Shown here: positions 1 to 9,493 of the stretch, one piece after another
Layout: each line of letters starts with the position of its first letter
Position numbering within the stretch: the stretch's first letter is position 1
Program-made: the position numbers and the translations under genes
Assembly (NCBI GenBank): GCA_964607755.1
Contig: CAZSMC010000002.1
Span: forward strand, 108,268 to 172,267
Source: CAZSMC01 sp964607755
GTDB lineage: Bacteria > Zhuqueibacterota > Zhuqueibacteria > Residuimicrobiales > Krinioviventaceae
Length of the DNA: 64,000 nt
Reading direction: 5' to 3'
The notes under the pieces: model-generated
What the model was told of the DNA's origin: nothing
The model's database searches: none
The model's input: only the letters and a program-made list of their open reading frames with translations

Positions 1-3000
1 TCGGTTCCGGCAACTGATTTTCTTTTTCCTGAGATTGATCTGTGCCAAATGGAACGACATTGTGCGGCGGACCAGGTACAAACTCGATGCTTGTGGACAC
101 GACCGGCTGGTCATCCACCATCACCCAGACAGTAACCGCGCCAACGTTCATAGAAGTGATCCAGGCATTTGCTTTACCTTCGGCATCTGTCGGCGATTCT
201 GGTTGGTTAACAAAAACATCGATGCCTGCGGTTTGAAGAGAGACATTTTTGTCCTGCAGCGGATTTCCAAACTCGTCTTTTAACGTAATATTCACGTTTG
301 ACCGCGTTTGCCCGTCCGCTACAATATCTGTTGGTGCTTCAATGGCGCTGTTATCCTTATCCGGTTTTCCAGGTAATGCTGTTAAATAGTAATTCAAATC
401 GCCCGGCTCTAACGGATCAACCCCATCATCCGAACTGACCTTAATAACCGCGTCACCGGGTATCTCTCCCATGTACACCGCAACAGATGACATACCGTTT
501 GCGTTCGAATTCGCGGTTTTAAAAGTCTGTTTGCCATTGAGCAAAACATGCCCGGTTGTGACTTCAAAATTGACAGGGTGATCTGAAACCGGGTTCTCTG
601 CATCGTCAAGAACGATGATCTTGAGCGAGTCCGGCAAATACTGCCCCACCTGGTCTGTCAGCGAATCCACATTCGTCACTTTTTGCATGGAAACCGCCAA
701 ACTCCGCCGTCCCGATGCAAAAAACTGGATCGGCGAGTTTTTGAGATTCTTGCCATCATATTTCGCAATGGCTTCGAACACGTAATTATTGGTGCCAAAA
801 TTAGAACCAATATACGCCTGCGCAGAAGCGATGCCATTATCATTCGTTTCAACCGTTACATCAGTCGGTCCGTCAAAGTGGGCGCCCTGAGAAAAGGTAA
901 TGAATTGGACAGGCACGCCTTTGAACGGAAGATCATTTTCATCCACCACGCGCACCTTGAAGGGCTCTGGCAACTGGCGATTCACCCGGCCAATCTGGTT
1001 GTTGCCGCTCACGTATTCCAGACGATCCGGATCACCCGGGCCAGTATAAGCAGTAAAAACAGCGGGGCTACCAACAAGGTTTTGACCGTTGTAAGTACTG
1101 GTTACTGTTACCTGATGCTCATACGCCTGTGGACCCAGCGTCAAGGTCGCTGCTGCTTGCCCCCAAACGTCCGTGACTCGAGTGACCTGGCTTTGGCCGG
1201 AAAATGATCCTCCGCCTCCAGTCACCCTAAAAGTGACACGGTGTTCGGGAATAATGTTGAAAAACGAGTCGGTTACTGAGACTTTAAAAGGCTGCGACAG
1301 CGGTTCGCCGTTATTTCCGGTTTGTCCGTCACCGGACACTTTGGTCAACCTTGCCGGAGGACCCGCCTCACCGACAGCCGTAAAAATGACCGGAGAACCC
1401 TCCAAACCTTCAGCCGTTGCGACAACGGTGTTATCTCCGGCCTTTTGTCCCAATTTGAAACGCGCTTTAGCAAGACCTTGAGTATCTGTTTCGATAAGAA
1501 TGATTTTTTCACCCTGAATTGAACCGCTTCCCTGGGTGACAGAAAATTCAACCGGATAGTCTTTTACCGGATTTTCAAATTCATCGAGTACACGGACAAT
1601 GAACGGATTAGCTAATACATGACCTGCCTGGCCGGTTTGTGAATTCCCGGAAACCATTTGCAGTTTCGCCGGAGCGCCACCGGTAGCTGAAGCCTTGAAA
1701 ACGATCGGAGAGTTCATCGCATGATCTGCCTCGGCGTGGAACACATAGATAGTGTCGCCGATGGTTTCACCTAGTGTTGGAATAGCTTCGGCAATGCCCT
1801 GATTGTTTGTTGTTGTCAATGCTGTATCCGATCCTGAAAAATTGGCATTACCTGAAACACAAATAAAACGAATGGTTTCATCAACCACAGGATTCTCATT
1901 CATGTCTCTGAGTCTTACCGTTAGCGGCGCATCGAGCTCTTTGTTAATGCTGCCAGTCTGGTAATTGCCAGATACATAGCTTAAAATCCGTTGAGGTTGA
2001 TTAGCATTTGCCGTAAACGTTGCAGGACTGTTTTGCAGGGCTACGCCGTTATAAGTAGCAGCAGTCTGCAGGGTTTGTTCACCGAGTTGCGGACCCAGGT
2101 TCCAGACTACTTTTGACAGCCCTTCAGCGTCTGTTGGCACTGTCATCTGAACCGCTGTTGTGCCGGCTGCGGACAACTCACCGCCACCGGATAAAATCGA
2201 AAATTCAACCGCTTGAGACGGAATACCATTGCCAAACTCATCAGCTACTTTGGCAACGATTTTCGAGGAGAGGCTTCCGTTAACATAACCTTCCTGATTA
2301 TCGCCAGCATGTTTCACTAGCTGATAAGGATCTCCCGGTTCGGTTTGAACTGTAATTACCTCCGGAGAACCCTGAAGGTGAAACCCTTCATAGAGCGATG
2401 AAACGGTCAAGGAATTATCGATTCCACTGGTCGTGCTCAACGTCCACTCCACCGAGGCAATTCCAGTTTCATCTGTCATTTTGGTGAGTGTCATGTTGCC
2501 GGTAGAATCCAGGTCGCCGTCTCCTGCGGTAATATCAAATGTAATGGGTTGGCCTGCTACCGGCATATCATCTGCACTCAACGCTTTGAACTGAATCGTG
2601 AGAGGTTTTCCAGCAACCGGGGTTTGTGGCGTCGGCGGAAAGACCTGGGTTATCGATTCTGGTACAAGCTCGACCGGCCGAACAATGAGTGTCTGATTAA
2701 CCGAAACCCCGGAATATGATTTCGATTCGCCGTCCGGACTCTCAACTTTGACATCGACCATGGACTGACTTTCCACGCCAAAATGCTGAACAGGCGAGCT
2801 CTGACTTTTGTAGCCAATAACTGGCAAAACCTCCCGATAGCCAAGCAGTCCATCCGGATCATTCAACATGCCATTTTCATAGACATAGATTTTATGCCCG
2901 ATTCCCACAGTATGATCGTCCTCATTGACAATTTTGACTTTTAAATAATTATTGCCGCTGTTGATATCGTTCCTGAATAGGTAATTGCGGGAATAAGGCA

Positions 3001-4780
3001 TGTCTTTTAATTTAGCGCCGCGGGCAGTGGCATAAATATCCAGATTGCCGTCATCATTCACATCCAATGTTGTGGCGCCTCGACCATCGGCAAAAAGGGC
3101 TTCAACGCCGGTATCATCTTTGTACCAAAATTCACCGGAACCGTCATTCATATAAATATGACCGCGTCCCTGTTTGGCGATAGTAAAAAGGTCAATATCT
3201 CCGTCATTATCCCAGTCTCCGGGCACCAGTCCGAATGTACTCAAATTATTTACACGTAAATCAGAAATGTCAGTAAAAGAGGTGCCGCCATTGTTTCTAA
3301 AAATTTTTATCCTTGCACCAACATCCGCTTCCATAGCCACAAGAATATCGAGGTCTGCGTCATTGTCAATATCAGCCAGGGTTGCCGAACTTGCACCGGC
3401 GCCAGTGTTTAATGTTGGCCCCGGAATAAAGGAACCATTTTTGTCATTCAGAGCGATCTCAACACCGTTGTTATGAACAAGAACAAGGTCTTGATAGTTA
3501 TCTTTATTTATATCCCCGGATGTCACAGACTGGTAATTATTTGTGGCAGAACGAAAATTATCTAATCCCCGGCTTTCCACTGCAAACCGGCCGCTGCCAT
3601 CGTTCACGTAAACCTGATGCTCTGACGAACCATTGACAACCACAATATCGAGGTCGCCGTCATTTTCAATGTCAATTAATGTCCCTCCTTTGGAATCACG
3701 CGCCACATTGCCGGTCAGGTAACTGTCAGTAACATCTGAAAAATAGCCATTGCCGTCATTTTGGTAAAGATGATTTGGATTGTTAGGATAAGAAGAACTG
3801 TGGTAATTGATCACAAAAAGGTCTTTGTCATTGTCTTTGTCAAAATCACCAAATAAGGATTGATAAGAATAGGACGGATCATTCACTCCCCGGTCGGGCG
3901 CTTGATTTTCAAAATTCTGATTATTCTGAACATAAAGAAGATTTTCTGCATCGACACCTTTGTTGAAAAAATGAGAAGTATATAGGTCCTCCTCGCCATT
4001 GTTATCCACATCGGCCACAGCGACACTCTGACCACCTATTTTGGCATGCGCCATTTCATGATAGGCATCAGCGATATTTGTAAATGGATAGTTAGTCGCA
4101 GGAGCGTAAATACGCAGGTCTTTGTAAACAGGACCGATCATACTGCTGCCATAGGTGTTGTCGGTGCCTAAAAATATGTAACCGAACGTTTCGTATTGTC
4201 TTTCAAATTCCAGTTCTGCAAGCTGATCTCCGTTTACCGTCAACCAAATCCGGTTTTTATTCCAGATTATTTTAAAGGTATAATCGGTTTTGGAATTCCA
4301 ACTCCGCTTTGGAATTTGACCGTCTCTTCTGTTCTCTTCACCGTTAAAAGGCGAGGCGATGAATTTAAAATCCAGACCATGGTTATTCACCATATTGGGG
4401 TCTGACTTTAACATAGCAAAGGAACCCGGGGAATCATTGACGCCATAAAAACTTCCTTCTCCGCGGGAATACAGTGAAAATGGCACCCAGTCATCGGCAA
4501 TAATCGGCATGAGTTGAGTCATAGTAACAGCGACTGTGCCTTCGGGAGGAAGAAAATTGTTCAGAGTGATTCGAATCTGCCCGTTTCCTCTGGTAACCTG
4601 CCATCCTTCCGAAGTAAAATTTCCTCCACCATGAACCATTTCGCCAATGGGATTCGGTTCGTCATTTTTTAAACTGTGATGGTGCAATAAACGCGTATGC
4701 TCGGGAGGATTAATAGCAAGCGCCGATGACAATCCTCCAATGAGAAAAACAAAAGCAGTAACAAGTGATAGCCGTTTCAT
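1..4780 (-). CDS. Giant secreted FG-GAP/VCBS + ASPIC-UnbV + Ig-like repeat protein (3' end outside window)
   Basis: The frame is open from ATG 4780 to the left edge (1593 codons seen; the C-terminus is missing). A GGAG ribosome site lies 6 nt upstream of the ATG. A signal peptide (MKRLSLVTAFVFLIGGLSSALA) starts the protein, followed by a jelly-roll-like region to about residue 220. FG-GAP/VCBS repeats with calcium-type D-x-D/N-x-D loops (for example DWDNDGDIDLF) fill about residues 230-600. An ASPIC/UnbV domain (VGIGHKIYVYENG...PVQHFGVES) lies near 610-695. At least nine bacterial Ig-like (Big_1/invasin type) repeats of about 90-100 residues follow, each with a GNxQxG and a 'P..FxV.V.DExxNP' signature. 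Families with this layout are surface or secreted proteins. A substrate is not apparent, and a C-terminal sorting domain may lie beyond the edge. Confidence 0.88.
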   Translation of the reverse strand, partial: MKRLSLVTAFVFLIGGLSSALAINPPEHTRLLHHHSLKNDEPNPIGEMVHGGGNFTSEGWQVTRGNGQIRITLNNFLPPEGTVAVTMTQLMPIIADDWVPFSLYSRGEGSFYGVNDSPGSFAMLKSDPNMVNNHGLDFKFIASPFNGEENRRDGQIPKRSWNSKTDYTFKIIWNKNRIWLTVNGDQLAELEFERQYETFGYIFLGTDNTYGSSMIGPVYKDLRIYAPATNYPFTNIADAYHEMAHAKIGGQSVAVADVDNNGEEDLYTSHFFNKGVDAENLLYVQNNQNFENQAPDRGVNDPSYSYQSLFGDFDKDNDKDLFVINYHSSSYPNNPNHLYQNDGNGYFSDVTDSYLTGNVARDSKGGTLIDIENDGDLDIVVVNGSSEHQVYVNDGSGRFAVESRGLDNFRSATNNYQSVTSGDINKDNYQDLVLVHNNGVEIALNDKNGSFIPGPTLNTGAGASSATLADIDNDADLDILVAMEADVGARIKIFRNNGGTSFTDISDLRVNNLSTFGLVPGDWDNDGDIDLFTIAKQGRGHIYMNDGSGEFWYKDDTGVEALFADGRGATTLDVNDDGNLDIYATARGAKLKDMPYSRNYLFRNDINSGNNYLKVKIVNEDDHTVGIGHKIYVYENGMLNDPDGLLGYREVLPVIGYKSQSSPVQHFGVESQSMVDVKVESPDGESKSYSGVSVNQTLIVRPVELVPESITQVFPPTPQTPVAGKPLTIQFKALSADDMPVAGQPITFDITAGDGDLDSTGNMTLTKMTDETGIASVEWTLSTTSGIDNSLTVSSLYEGFHLQGSPEVITVQTEPGDPYQLVKHAGDNQEGYVNGSLSSKIVAKVADEFGNGIPSQAVEFSILSGGGELSAAGTTAVQMTVPTDAEGLSKVVWNLGPQLGEQTLQTAATYNGVALQNSPATFTANANQPQRILSYVSGNYQTGSINKELDAPLTVRLRDMNENPVVDETIRFICVSGNANFSGSDTALTTTNNQGIAEAIPTLGETIGDTIYVFHAEADHAMNSPIVFKASATGGAPAKLQMVSGNSQTGQAGHVLANPFIVRVLDEFENPVKDYPVEFSVTQGSGSIQGEKIILIETDTQGLAKARFKLGQKAGDNTVVATAEGLEGSPVIFTAVGEAGPPARLTKVSGDGQTGNNGEPLSQPFKVSVTDSFFNIIPEHRVTFRVTGGGGSFSGQSQVTRVTDVWGQAAATLTLGPQAYEHQVTVTSTYNGQNLVGSPAVFTAYTGPGDPDRLEYVSGNNQIGRVNRQLPEPFKVRVVDENDLPFKGVPVQFITFSQGAHFDGPTDVTVETNDNGIASAQAYIGSNFGTNNYVFEAIAKYDGKNLKNSPIQFFASGRRSLAVSMQKVTNVDSLTDQVGQYLPDSLKIIVLDDAENPVSDHPVNFEVTTGHVLLNGKQTFKTANSNANGMSSVAVYMGEIPGDAVIKVSSDDGVDPLEPGDLNYYLTALPGKPDKDNSAIEAPTDIVADGQTRSNVNITLKDEFGNPLQDKNVSLQTAGIDVFVNQPESPTDAEGKANAWITSMNVGAVTVWVMVDDQPVVSTSIEFVPGPPHNVVPFGTDQSQEKENQLPEP

Positions 4781-5238
4781 GCAGACTCCGTTAAAGGTTA
4801 TGAAATAAATTTCTTGACAAGTAAATAGAAAATATGTAGAACCTGAAAAGTTTATATCGCGTTAATTCAATCTACAGTCTTAACTCTTCTTTCACGCTCA
4901 AATGTAATAGACAAACGATGTATCATTTTTTAACAAGAATATACCTAAAAAGCAGGATAGAGCAAAAACTGGGCCGAATAAAAATATTTAATAATTCGAT
5001 ATTTGTAAAAGGAAAATATTTGTAGCTTTTCATCATATTGATTTTTTTATATTTATCTAACCAATAAAATAATCAATCAAGACAAAGAGCGAGCATGTTG
5101 ACAAATCTCACATTTTCCCCCTGCGCAAGTGTTACAACATTTAACAGTATGTTTCAAAACGACAACATGAATACACCTAAAAAAATTAACAATATTTCAT
5201 AAACACCCAGTATTTTACAAGTTAATTTTTATCCAAAC
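4781..5238. other. AT-rich intergenic region
   Basis: This 458-bp stretch separates the giant minus-strand gene from two short plus-strand frames. It is strongly AT-rich with stops in all frames. I see no RNA gene and no convincing terminator. It probably holds the promoter of the giant minus-strand gene, but I cannot pick one box pair over others. Confidence 0.5.
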
Positions 5239-5370
5239 CTGGCAAAAAATTACAAACCTTTTTGGTTCTGGCTTTTCTGGGTTTGGCCCCTGGAGATTTT
5301 TCAGTCCCTGGTTTTTATGCTGACTGTCTTGAGCATGATACTGGCTGTGGTCTACGGCATAGCCAATTGA
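5239..5370 (+). CDS. Short hydrophobic reading frame, possible small membrane protein or fragment
   Basis: The frame encodes aromatic residues (KPFWFWLFWVWPLEIFQ), then one clear membrane segment (SLVFMLTVLSMILAVVYGIAN), and stops at 5370. Codon third positions late in the frame are G/C-rich, as in real genes here. There is no ATG, GTG or TTG ahead of the aromatic part. The first in-frame candidate is CTG 5239, and a stop lies at 5200, so this may be a 5'-truncated remnant or use a rare start. It ends 1 nt before the ATG of the next small frame, which suggests translational coupling. The family is not recognised. Confidence 0.3.
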   Translation: MAKNYKPFWFWLFWVWPLEIFQSLVFMLTVLSMILAVVYGIAN

Positions 5371-5371
5371 A

Positions 5372-5491
5372 ATGAGGATGGCCCGGAAGAAAAACAAATT
5401 AAAACCGAAAGAACGTCAATGGGAAGAGGAAAAAAAGCATCGAGGAGAGGCTATAAACAGCATCTTCAGTGAGTATAATTTTCCAGTGTGA
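5372..5491 (+). CDS. Small basic protein, 39 aa, unknown
   Basis: ATG 5372 follows the stop of the hydrophobic frame by 1 nt. The product begins MRMARKKNKLKPKERQWEEE and is lysine/arginine/glutamate-rich, with a predicted helical C-terminal half (EAINSIFSEYNF). With the preceding frame it could be a two-gene unit: a small membrane peptide plus a charged cytoplasmic partner. It is convergent with the minus-strand apbE gene. No family is recognised. The coupling and amino-acid character, not homology, are the reason for listing it. Confidence 0.35.
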   Translation: MRMARKKNKLKPKERQWEEEKKHRGEAINSIFSEYNFPV

Positions 5492-5581
5492 TCAGCAAAG
5501 CGGGTCCGGTATTATTTTTCGGTCCTGTTTTTATTACTCCAAGACGGTGATAGTTTGTGAAATTTTTCCAACGTTTTATGA

Positions 5582-6505
5582 CTATTCCTGCCAATCGCCG
5601 AAAAAAAGAATCTGATCTTTTTCACCCGGCTTGTTCTTAATAATTGCAGCTCGAACATCCGGGCGGTTCTGACAGATCGACGCAATTTCTTCCCTGTCAA
5701 GTATCATAAAAGCTGTAGACAAGCCGTCACTGAATGCAGCATCAGGTGCAAAAGCCCAGGCCGCCCTATCTTTTTTCAGAGGCCGGGCGGTTCGCGGATC
5801 GATAATGTGCCTGCCCTTTTGTAATCCTGAACCGCTGACAGCTTGATTCTGCAGTAACAGTTTTTTTATCACATTGTGCTGCTGAAAGGGATTACTCAAC
5901 GTTAATGGCCAGCCTTCTGATTCGCCCGGAGGCGCTCCGGCAAGAACCGAACTTTTGCCACTGTGAATGACATAGGAATGGAGCTCGAACTCGCGCATTA
6001 ACGCTGCCATCTGATCGACAGCATAGCCTTTGCCAAAACCGCCCAGATCCGCCGAAACCGGTCCGCCTTTCATCGTGACTCGAAACGTGCCTTCTTCCAG
6101 AGCCAGGTGATACAAACCACACTTTTGCGCGGCTGCTTGCACGTCCTCGGGGGTCGGCTGGCGCAGTGTGTTATCCTCATTTAGCCAGACTTCCAATAGG
6201 TGCCCTACGGTCACATCAAAAGCGCCGTTTGTCAGTTGATACAGTTCAATGCATTGTTTCAAGCATTCAAAAGTATCAAGACTGACAATAGTGGACTCGC
6301 CGATTTTTAGATTGTTAATTCGGGAAATATCGCTGTTTTCAATATACCGGCTGAGGTCTTGTTCCAGCCTGTCTACAAGCTGAAACGCCTCATCTGCTGC
6401 CTGACGAGCGTAACGCTGATCCTCATTGTAAATATAGATTTCAAAAACCGTTGCCATGGCTTTGTGGTCAAAGGAGTGTATTTTATCAAGAGAGAGTTGA
6501 CTCAT
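5582..6505 (-). CDS. apbE: FAD:protein FMN transferase (ApbE family)
   Basis: The 307-aa product is the usual ApbE length without a lipoprotein signal. ApbE enzymes transfer FMN from FAD to a Thr/Ser of target flavoproteins such as Rnf/Nqr subunits. Family motifs visible are the HKAMATVFEI segment near the N-terminus (HxMGT-like, FAD contact), DLGGFGKGYAVDQM around residues 155-168, VSGSG and HIIDPRTARP around 237-246, and the C-terminal AFSDGLSTAF metal/FAD segment. No signal peptide or lipobox is seen, so it may act in the cytoplasm. That is unusual, since many homologues are periplasmic. It is last in the co-directional block, 27 bp after the Agl23-like gene, downstream of a heme electron-transfer module. 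No obvious FMN-accepting domain is encoded nearby. Confidence 0.9.
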   Translation of the reverse strand: MSQLSLDKIHSFDHKAMATVFEIYIYNEDQRYARQAADEAFQLVDRLEQDLSRYIENSDISRINNLKIGESTIVSLDTFECLKQCIELYQLTNGAFDVTVGHLLEVWLNEDNTLRQPTPEDVQAAAQKCGLYHLALEEGTFRVTMKGGPVSADLGGFGKGYAVDQMAALMREFELHSYVIHSGKSSVLAGAPPGESEGWPLTLSNPFQQHNVIKKLLLQNQAVSGSGLQKGRHIIDPRTARPLKKDRAAWAFAPDAAFSDGLSTAFMILDREEIASICQNRPDVRAAIIKNKPGEKDQILFFGDWQE

Positions 6506-6532
6506 ATCATTGCGGTAAAGTAAAACAAGGTT

Positions 6533-8080
6533 TTATTTCTTTTGACGTCGCCATTTGTCGTAATATTCTTTTACGACAAATAAATCCAGTTCAACGCCCG
6601 GCCTAAGTAAAACGCCTTTACGGAAAAACGGAATGTACAAATGACGTTCACCAGGTGGCGGAATGGCATAGAGTTTCTTCATCAACTGATCTGTTACCGA
6701 TGGTTTTGCGATGATGACCGGTGCCGCAGGCGCATCCATATCAACAGCGTTCCAGTAGCCCACATTCGGGAAATCACGCAAATACCATGGCAGCGGCCAA
6801 TAGTCATCTCCGGGACAAACAACTTCGATATACACCTCTTTGCCGTGAGGATGAACCCCAGCAAATTCTTTAACCGCATCCACGAGTCTGTAAATATCCT
6901 CATCCGTGTGAGCATAGACGTACGGATTATAGGGATGTGCTTTTTGGGGATAATTAAGTTGATAAGCGGTATAGCTGGTTTGCGCAATTCCTAACAAAAT
7001 GACTAGACTGATCAGCACTTTATATTTTTTTTCAGCACGTTTTAAGAGAAAAACAAGACCAACGGCAGAAAGAAGAACAAAACCATGATAAAATCCGAGC
7101 ATGCTCCATGGCGTTTTGTATGGGATCATACTGTATACGATCGTCAAAATGATAGTATACAAAGCGATAAAACGCAAAAAAGGATTATTAGTCAGGTTGT
7201 TCGATCTAAAAACCGCCCATATCCCTGCAAGTGCAAAAACAAAAATCGGCCATTCACCGCCCGCCATCAGCCATTTAAAATAATAATAAAAAGGATAGAT
7301 ATGATCCTGAAACCCTCCGGTGCCGCGCTGAAAATATGTGGTAAATGTGACAACAGAATCGATGATACCGCGTGGATATGTGAAAAATGAAGAAAAAAAC
7401 ATCACGGAAATGATGAGAGCGGCTCCAAGTGCTGACAAAACGTGTGTCCAGTGAAATGCCGAACGTATTCGCTCAAAGGATACTCTTGAGATAAGGAAAT
7501 GAATAACAAGAGCAGCACCCAGGGCGAACCAGGCAATAATACAGGTCTCTTTTGTGGCGTGCATCAGTCCGATAAAAAGTCCGGTAGCAATGGCCCGGGA
7601 TAGTTTTGGATCTTGGACATACCGATAGCCGGAAGTAACTGCAGCAAACGTGAAAAACACCAGCAGCATCTCCTGGATGTAATAGCGGCTAAAAAAGACA
7701 AAAGCAGGAGAAATAGCAGTGAGCAGCGCTGCGGTTAGAATTATGGCACGGCTCAAACCTTTTTGCAAAAAAAGCAAAACCAGAATCAAAAGAAATCCGA
7801 AAAACAGGGGGACGCTGCGTAATGTGTTTTCCGTCACATCCTGCAAGGTATCCGCACCGCTCAGCCAGGCAGGAATGAGTGTGAAATAATTTAGTGTGGG
7901 ACCGTGATATTCAAAAGGATTGTATTGATAATAATTATCTTCGAGGAGTTGACCGAATTTTATGGCGTGAACCGCTTCATCAGTGTGCATCGGGCGCTGC
8001 GCCAGTTGAGGAAGACGCAACGCCAATGCAATCAAACTAATAAGAATAAACCCAAAGATGAATCGCCAACGCGAACTCAT
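6533..8080 (-). CDS. Agl23/TIGR03663-like polytopic membrane protein (GT-C glycosyltransferase fold)
   Basis: This protein of about 515 aa has roughly ten membrane segments. It carries the GT-C style signature LALRLPQLAQRPMHTDEAVHA near the start and FSRYYIQEMLLVFF further in, as in the TIGR03663/Agl23 group linked to lipid-linked sugar export or protein glycosylation. A soluble tail of about 140 residues follows the last membrane segment. The start is uncertain: TTG 8113, ATG 8104 and ATG 8080 are in frame, and none has a good ribosome site. I chose 8080 because it sits just before the first membrane helix and avoids overlap with the upstream gene, which ends at 8085. It could be a mannosyltransferase-like enzyme of a different subfamily. 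Confidence 0.8.
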   Translation of the reverse strand: MSSRWRFIFGFILISLIALALRLPQLAQRPMHTDEAVHAIKFGQLLEDNYYQYNPFEYHGPTLNYFTLIPAWLSGADTLQDVTENTLRSVPLFFGFLLILVLLFLQKGLSRAIILTAALLTAISPAFVFFSRYYIQEMLLVFFTFAAVTSGYRYVQDPKLSRAIATGLFIGLMHATKETCIIAWFALGAALVIHFLISRVSFERIRSAFHWTHVLSALGAALIISVMFFSSFFTYPRGIIDSVVTFTTYFQRGTGGFQDHIYPFYYYFKWLMAGGEWPIFVFALAGIWAVFRSNNLTNNPFLRFIALYTIILTIVYSMIPYKTPWSMLGFYHGFVLLSAVGLVFLLKRAEKKYKVLISLVILLGIAQTSYTAYQLNYPQKAHPYNPYVYAHTDEDIYRLVDAVKEFAGVHPHGKEVYIEVVCPGDDYWPLPWYLRDFPNVGYWNAVDMDAPAAPVIIAKPSVTDQLMKKLYAIPPPGERHLYIPFFRKGVLLRPGVELDLFVVKEYYDKWRRQKK

Positions 8081-8084
8081 GGGA

Positions 8085-8786
8085 CTATTCGGCAGGTGTT
8101 CCATAAACCGCAAGTTCGATCCAGTGGTTCAGATCGTTGCTGGTATTACCGTTAGAATAGCAGCGAACATAACGTGCGGTTACACCTTTGGCATCAACAA
8201 GTTTGCCTTCGTTGGTTTCGACGTAATGCCAATCTTCTCCCTTGCCCAGGCCCAGCGAGTTGTCGATGTCGTTGTTGAAAAGTGTTTTCACATTTTGGGT
8301 AAAATCGGGGTCATCCGCAACCTGCACAACCACGTCTTTATAAACGCGGGGTTGTTTGTGGAAATGCCACATTACAATCGCATAAATGTTGTATTGTTCC
8401 TCAAGATCCACCTGCACCCATTGTTCAAACGGGCCCAATTCGACATAAGAACCATCAGCAGCTTCTTTGTCACCATCGGTGATCATATCCAATTCGCCGA
8501 TAACCGGCATATCATCAGAAGCAGTGACCGGTTTTCCAAGAGCGACATTTTCCGTGCCTTTGGGAGCGAGAAAAGGCGGACGGGGCTCGGTTCTGGGTTC
8601 TTCCAGCTTTTCAATATTCATAGGCGTTGGGGTGCCAACGAACATGGGCTTTGGCAAATCAATATTAAGCGGAACAAGTTCCTTATCGCCCTCTGCCTTT
8701 TTGTCTTCATTGTCAGCGGCAATGCCCTGTGCGTACATGGCAAAGACAGCCATGACGAGCAGTAAAGTAATGAAGATCTTTTTCAT
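8085..8786 (-). CDS. Secreted F5/8 type C (discoidin-like) domain protein
   Basis: The 233-aa product has a clean signal peptide (MKKIFITLLLVMAVFAMYAQGIAA) and a strong AAAGGAGAT ribosome site. After a proline-rich linker, residues of about 85-230 form a discoidin/F5/8C-like jelly roll: 'ENVALGKPVTASDD', 'WVQVDLEEQYNIYAIVMWHF', and a C-terminal 'ARYVRCYSNGN...NHWIELAVYG'. These domains usually bind carbohydrate or surface ligands. It lies between the cytochrome b gene (55 bp upstream) and the Agl23-like gene. It may place the cytochrome complex near a glycan, but that role is only inferred from context. Confidence 0.8.
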   Translation of the reverse strand: MKKIFITLLLVMAVFAMYAQGIAADNEDKKAEGDKELVPLNIDLPKPMFVGTPTPMNIEKLEEPRTEPRPPFLAPKGTENVALGKPVTASDDMPVIGELDMITDGDKEAADGSYVELGPFEQWVQVDLEEQYNIYAIVMWHFHKQPRVYKDVVVQVADDPDFTQNVKTLFNNDIDNSLGLGKGEDWHYVETNEGKLVDAKGVTARYVRCYSNGNTSNDLNHWIELAVYGTPAE

Positions 8787-8841
8787 TTTTTTTCATCTCC
8801 TTTGTTAATTAATCATAAATATCAGTTTAATTTTAACGTCA

Positions 8842-9474
8842 CTATGGCGATTCGGTTTCCGCAATCTGAGTCTGGACAAGACGAATGGTGTGCAGGATGG
8901 TACAGATTAAAAGAGCGACAGCGCCGAACCGGTGAATCTGCAGCAGCGTTTCCTGACCGACGGTTCCCCAAATCGGATACATGCTCAGGACCATCGATGT
9001 CACCATAATTGAAAAAAAGACCATAAACCAGAAAAAAAACTTTTCATAAAACTTATCAGCTTGTTGTTGTTCTTTGTCCGGCCGTTCCTTTTTCACAAGA
9101 CCTGTTTTAACAAAGGTCCAGTTTGATTTATCAAATTGATAATTGTTGGCCCAACTCAGAATAATTATAGTTATTAAAAGTGCAAAAAGCGGCGCCACTG
9201 CAACATGGAGCATCAGGATGAATCCGAACATCGGAACACCGAAAATCAGATAAGGTATCAAACCTGTTAATGCCAAAATGGCAATTGTAAATAACAATAG
9301 AAAATAAACGATTCTTTGCCAGTTCTTCTTCCACTCTTTACTGAACGCGTTTTTAAATTCCTGGCAATACCATGTTTTGGTTCTCTGCCATCTTCCGGGT
9401 CGTTTTTTAAAATACCGGATACACCAGTATATTGTATATAGAATCGCCACAAGTGATATAATTCGTAGTACCAT
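8842..9474 (-). CDS. Cytochrome b561-like integral membrane protein
   Basis: The 210-aa protein has about five membrane segments. Candidate heme-ligand histidines are in MLHVAVAPLF and in LLQIHRFGAVALLICTILHT, the latter two spaced on one helix as in b561/di-heme cytochrome b families. ATG 9474 is chosen over an earlier in-frame start at 9549, because 9549 would overlap the end of the multiheme gene and lacks a ribosome site; GAGAGG lies upstream of 9474. It follows the seven-heme cytochrome by 19 bp, so the two are almost certainly co-expressed. The likely role is quinone-side partner of the periplasmic cytochrome. Direction of electron flow cannot be read from sequence. Confidence 0.75.
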   Translation of the reverse strand: MVLRIISLVAILYTIYWCIRYFKKRPGRWQRTKTWYCQEFKNAFSKEWKKNWQRIVYFLLLFTIAILALTGLIPYLIFGVPMFGFILMLHVAVAPLFALLITIIILSWANNYQFDKSNWTFVKTGLVKKERPDKEQQQADKFYEKFFFWFMVFFSIMVTSMVLSMYPIWGTVGQETLLQIHRFGAVALLICTILHTIRLVQTQIAETESP

Positions 9475-9493
9475 TTTAAGATTTATCCTCTCA

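Noticed and set aside
683..3476. Plus-strand reading frames over 100 codons inside 1-4780
   Set aside because: They lie antisense to the giant minus-strand gene, whose frame has coherent signal, FG-GAP, UnbV and Ig repeats. The plus frames look random and have no ribosome sites.
4815..4844. TTGACA followed 17 nt later by TAGAAC, plus strand, as a promoter
   Set aside because: The -10 match is poor and no gene starts within reach on the plus strand.
5215..5397. Minus-strand 60-codon frame
   Set aside because: Composition is unlike protein and it overlaps the better-supported plus-strand hydrophobic frame. The 5215 end is a repeat shared with 41823.
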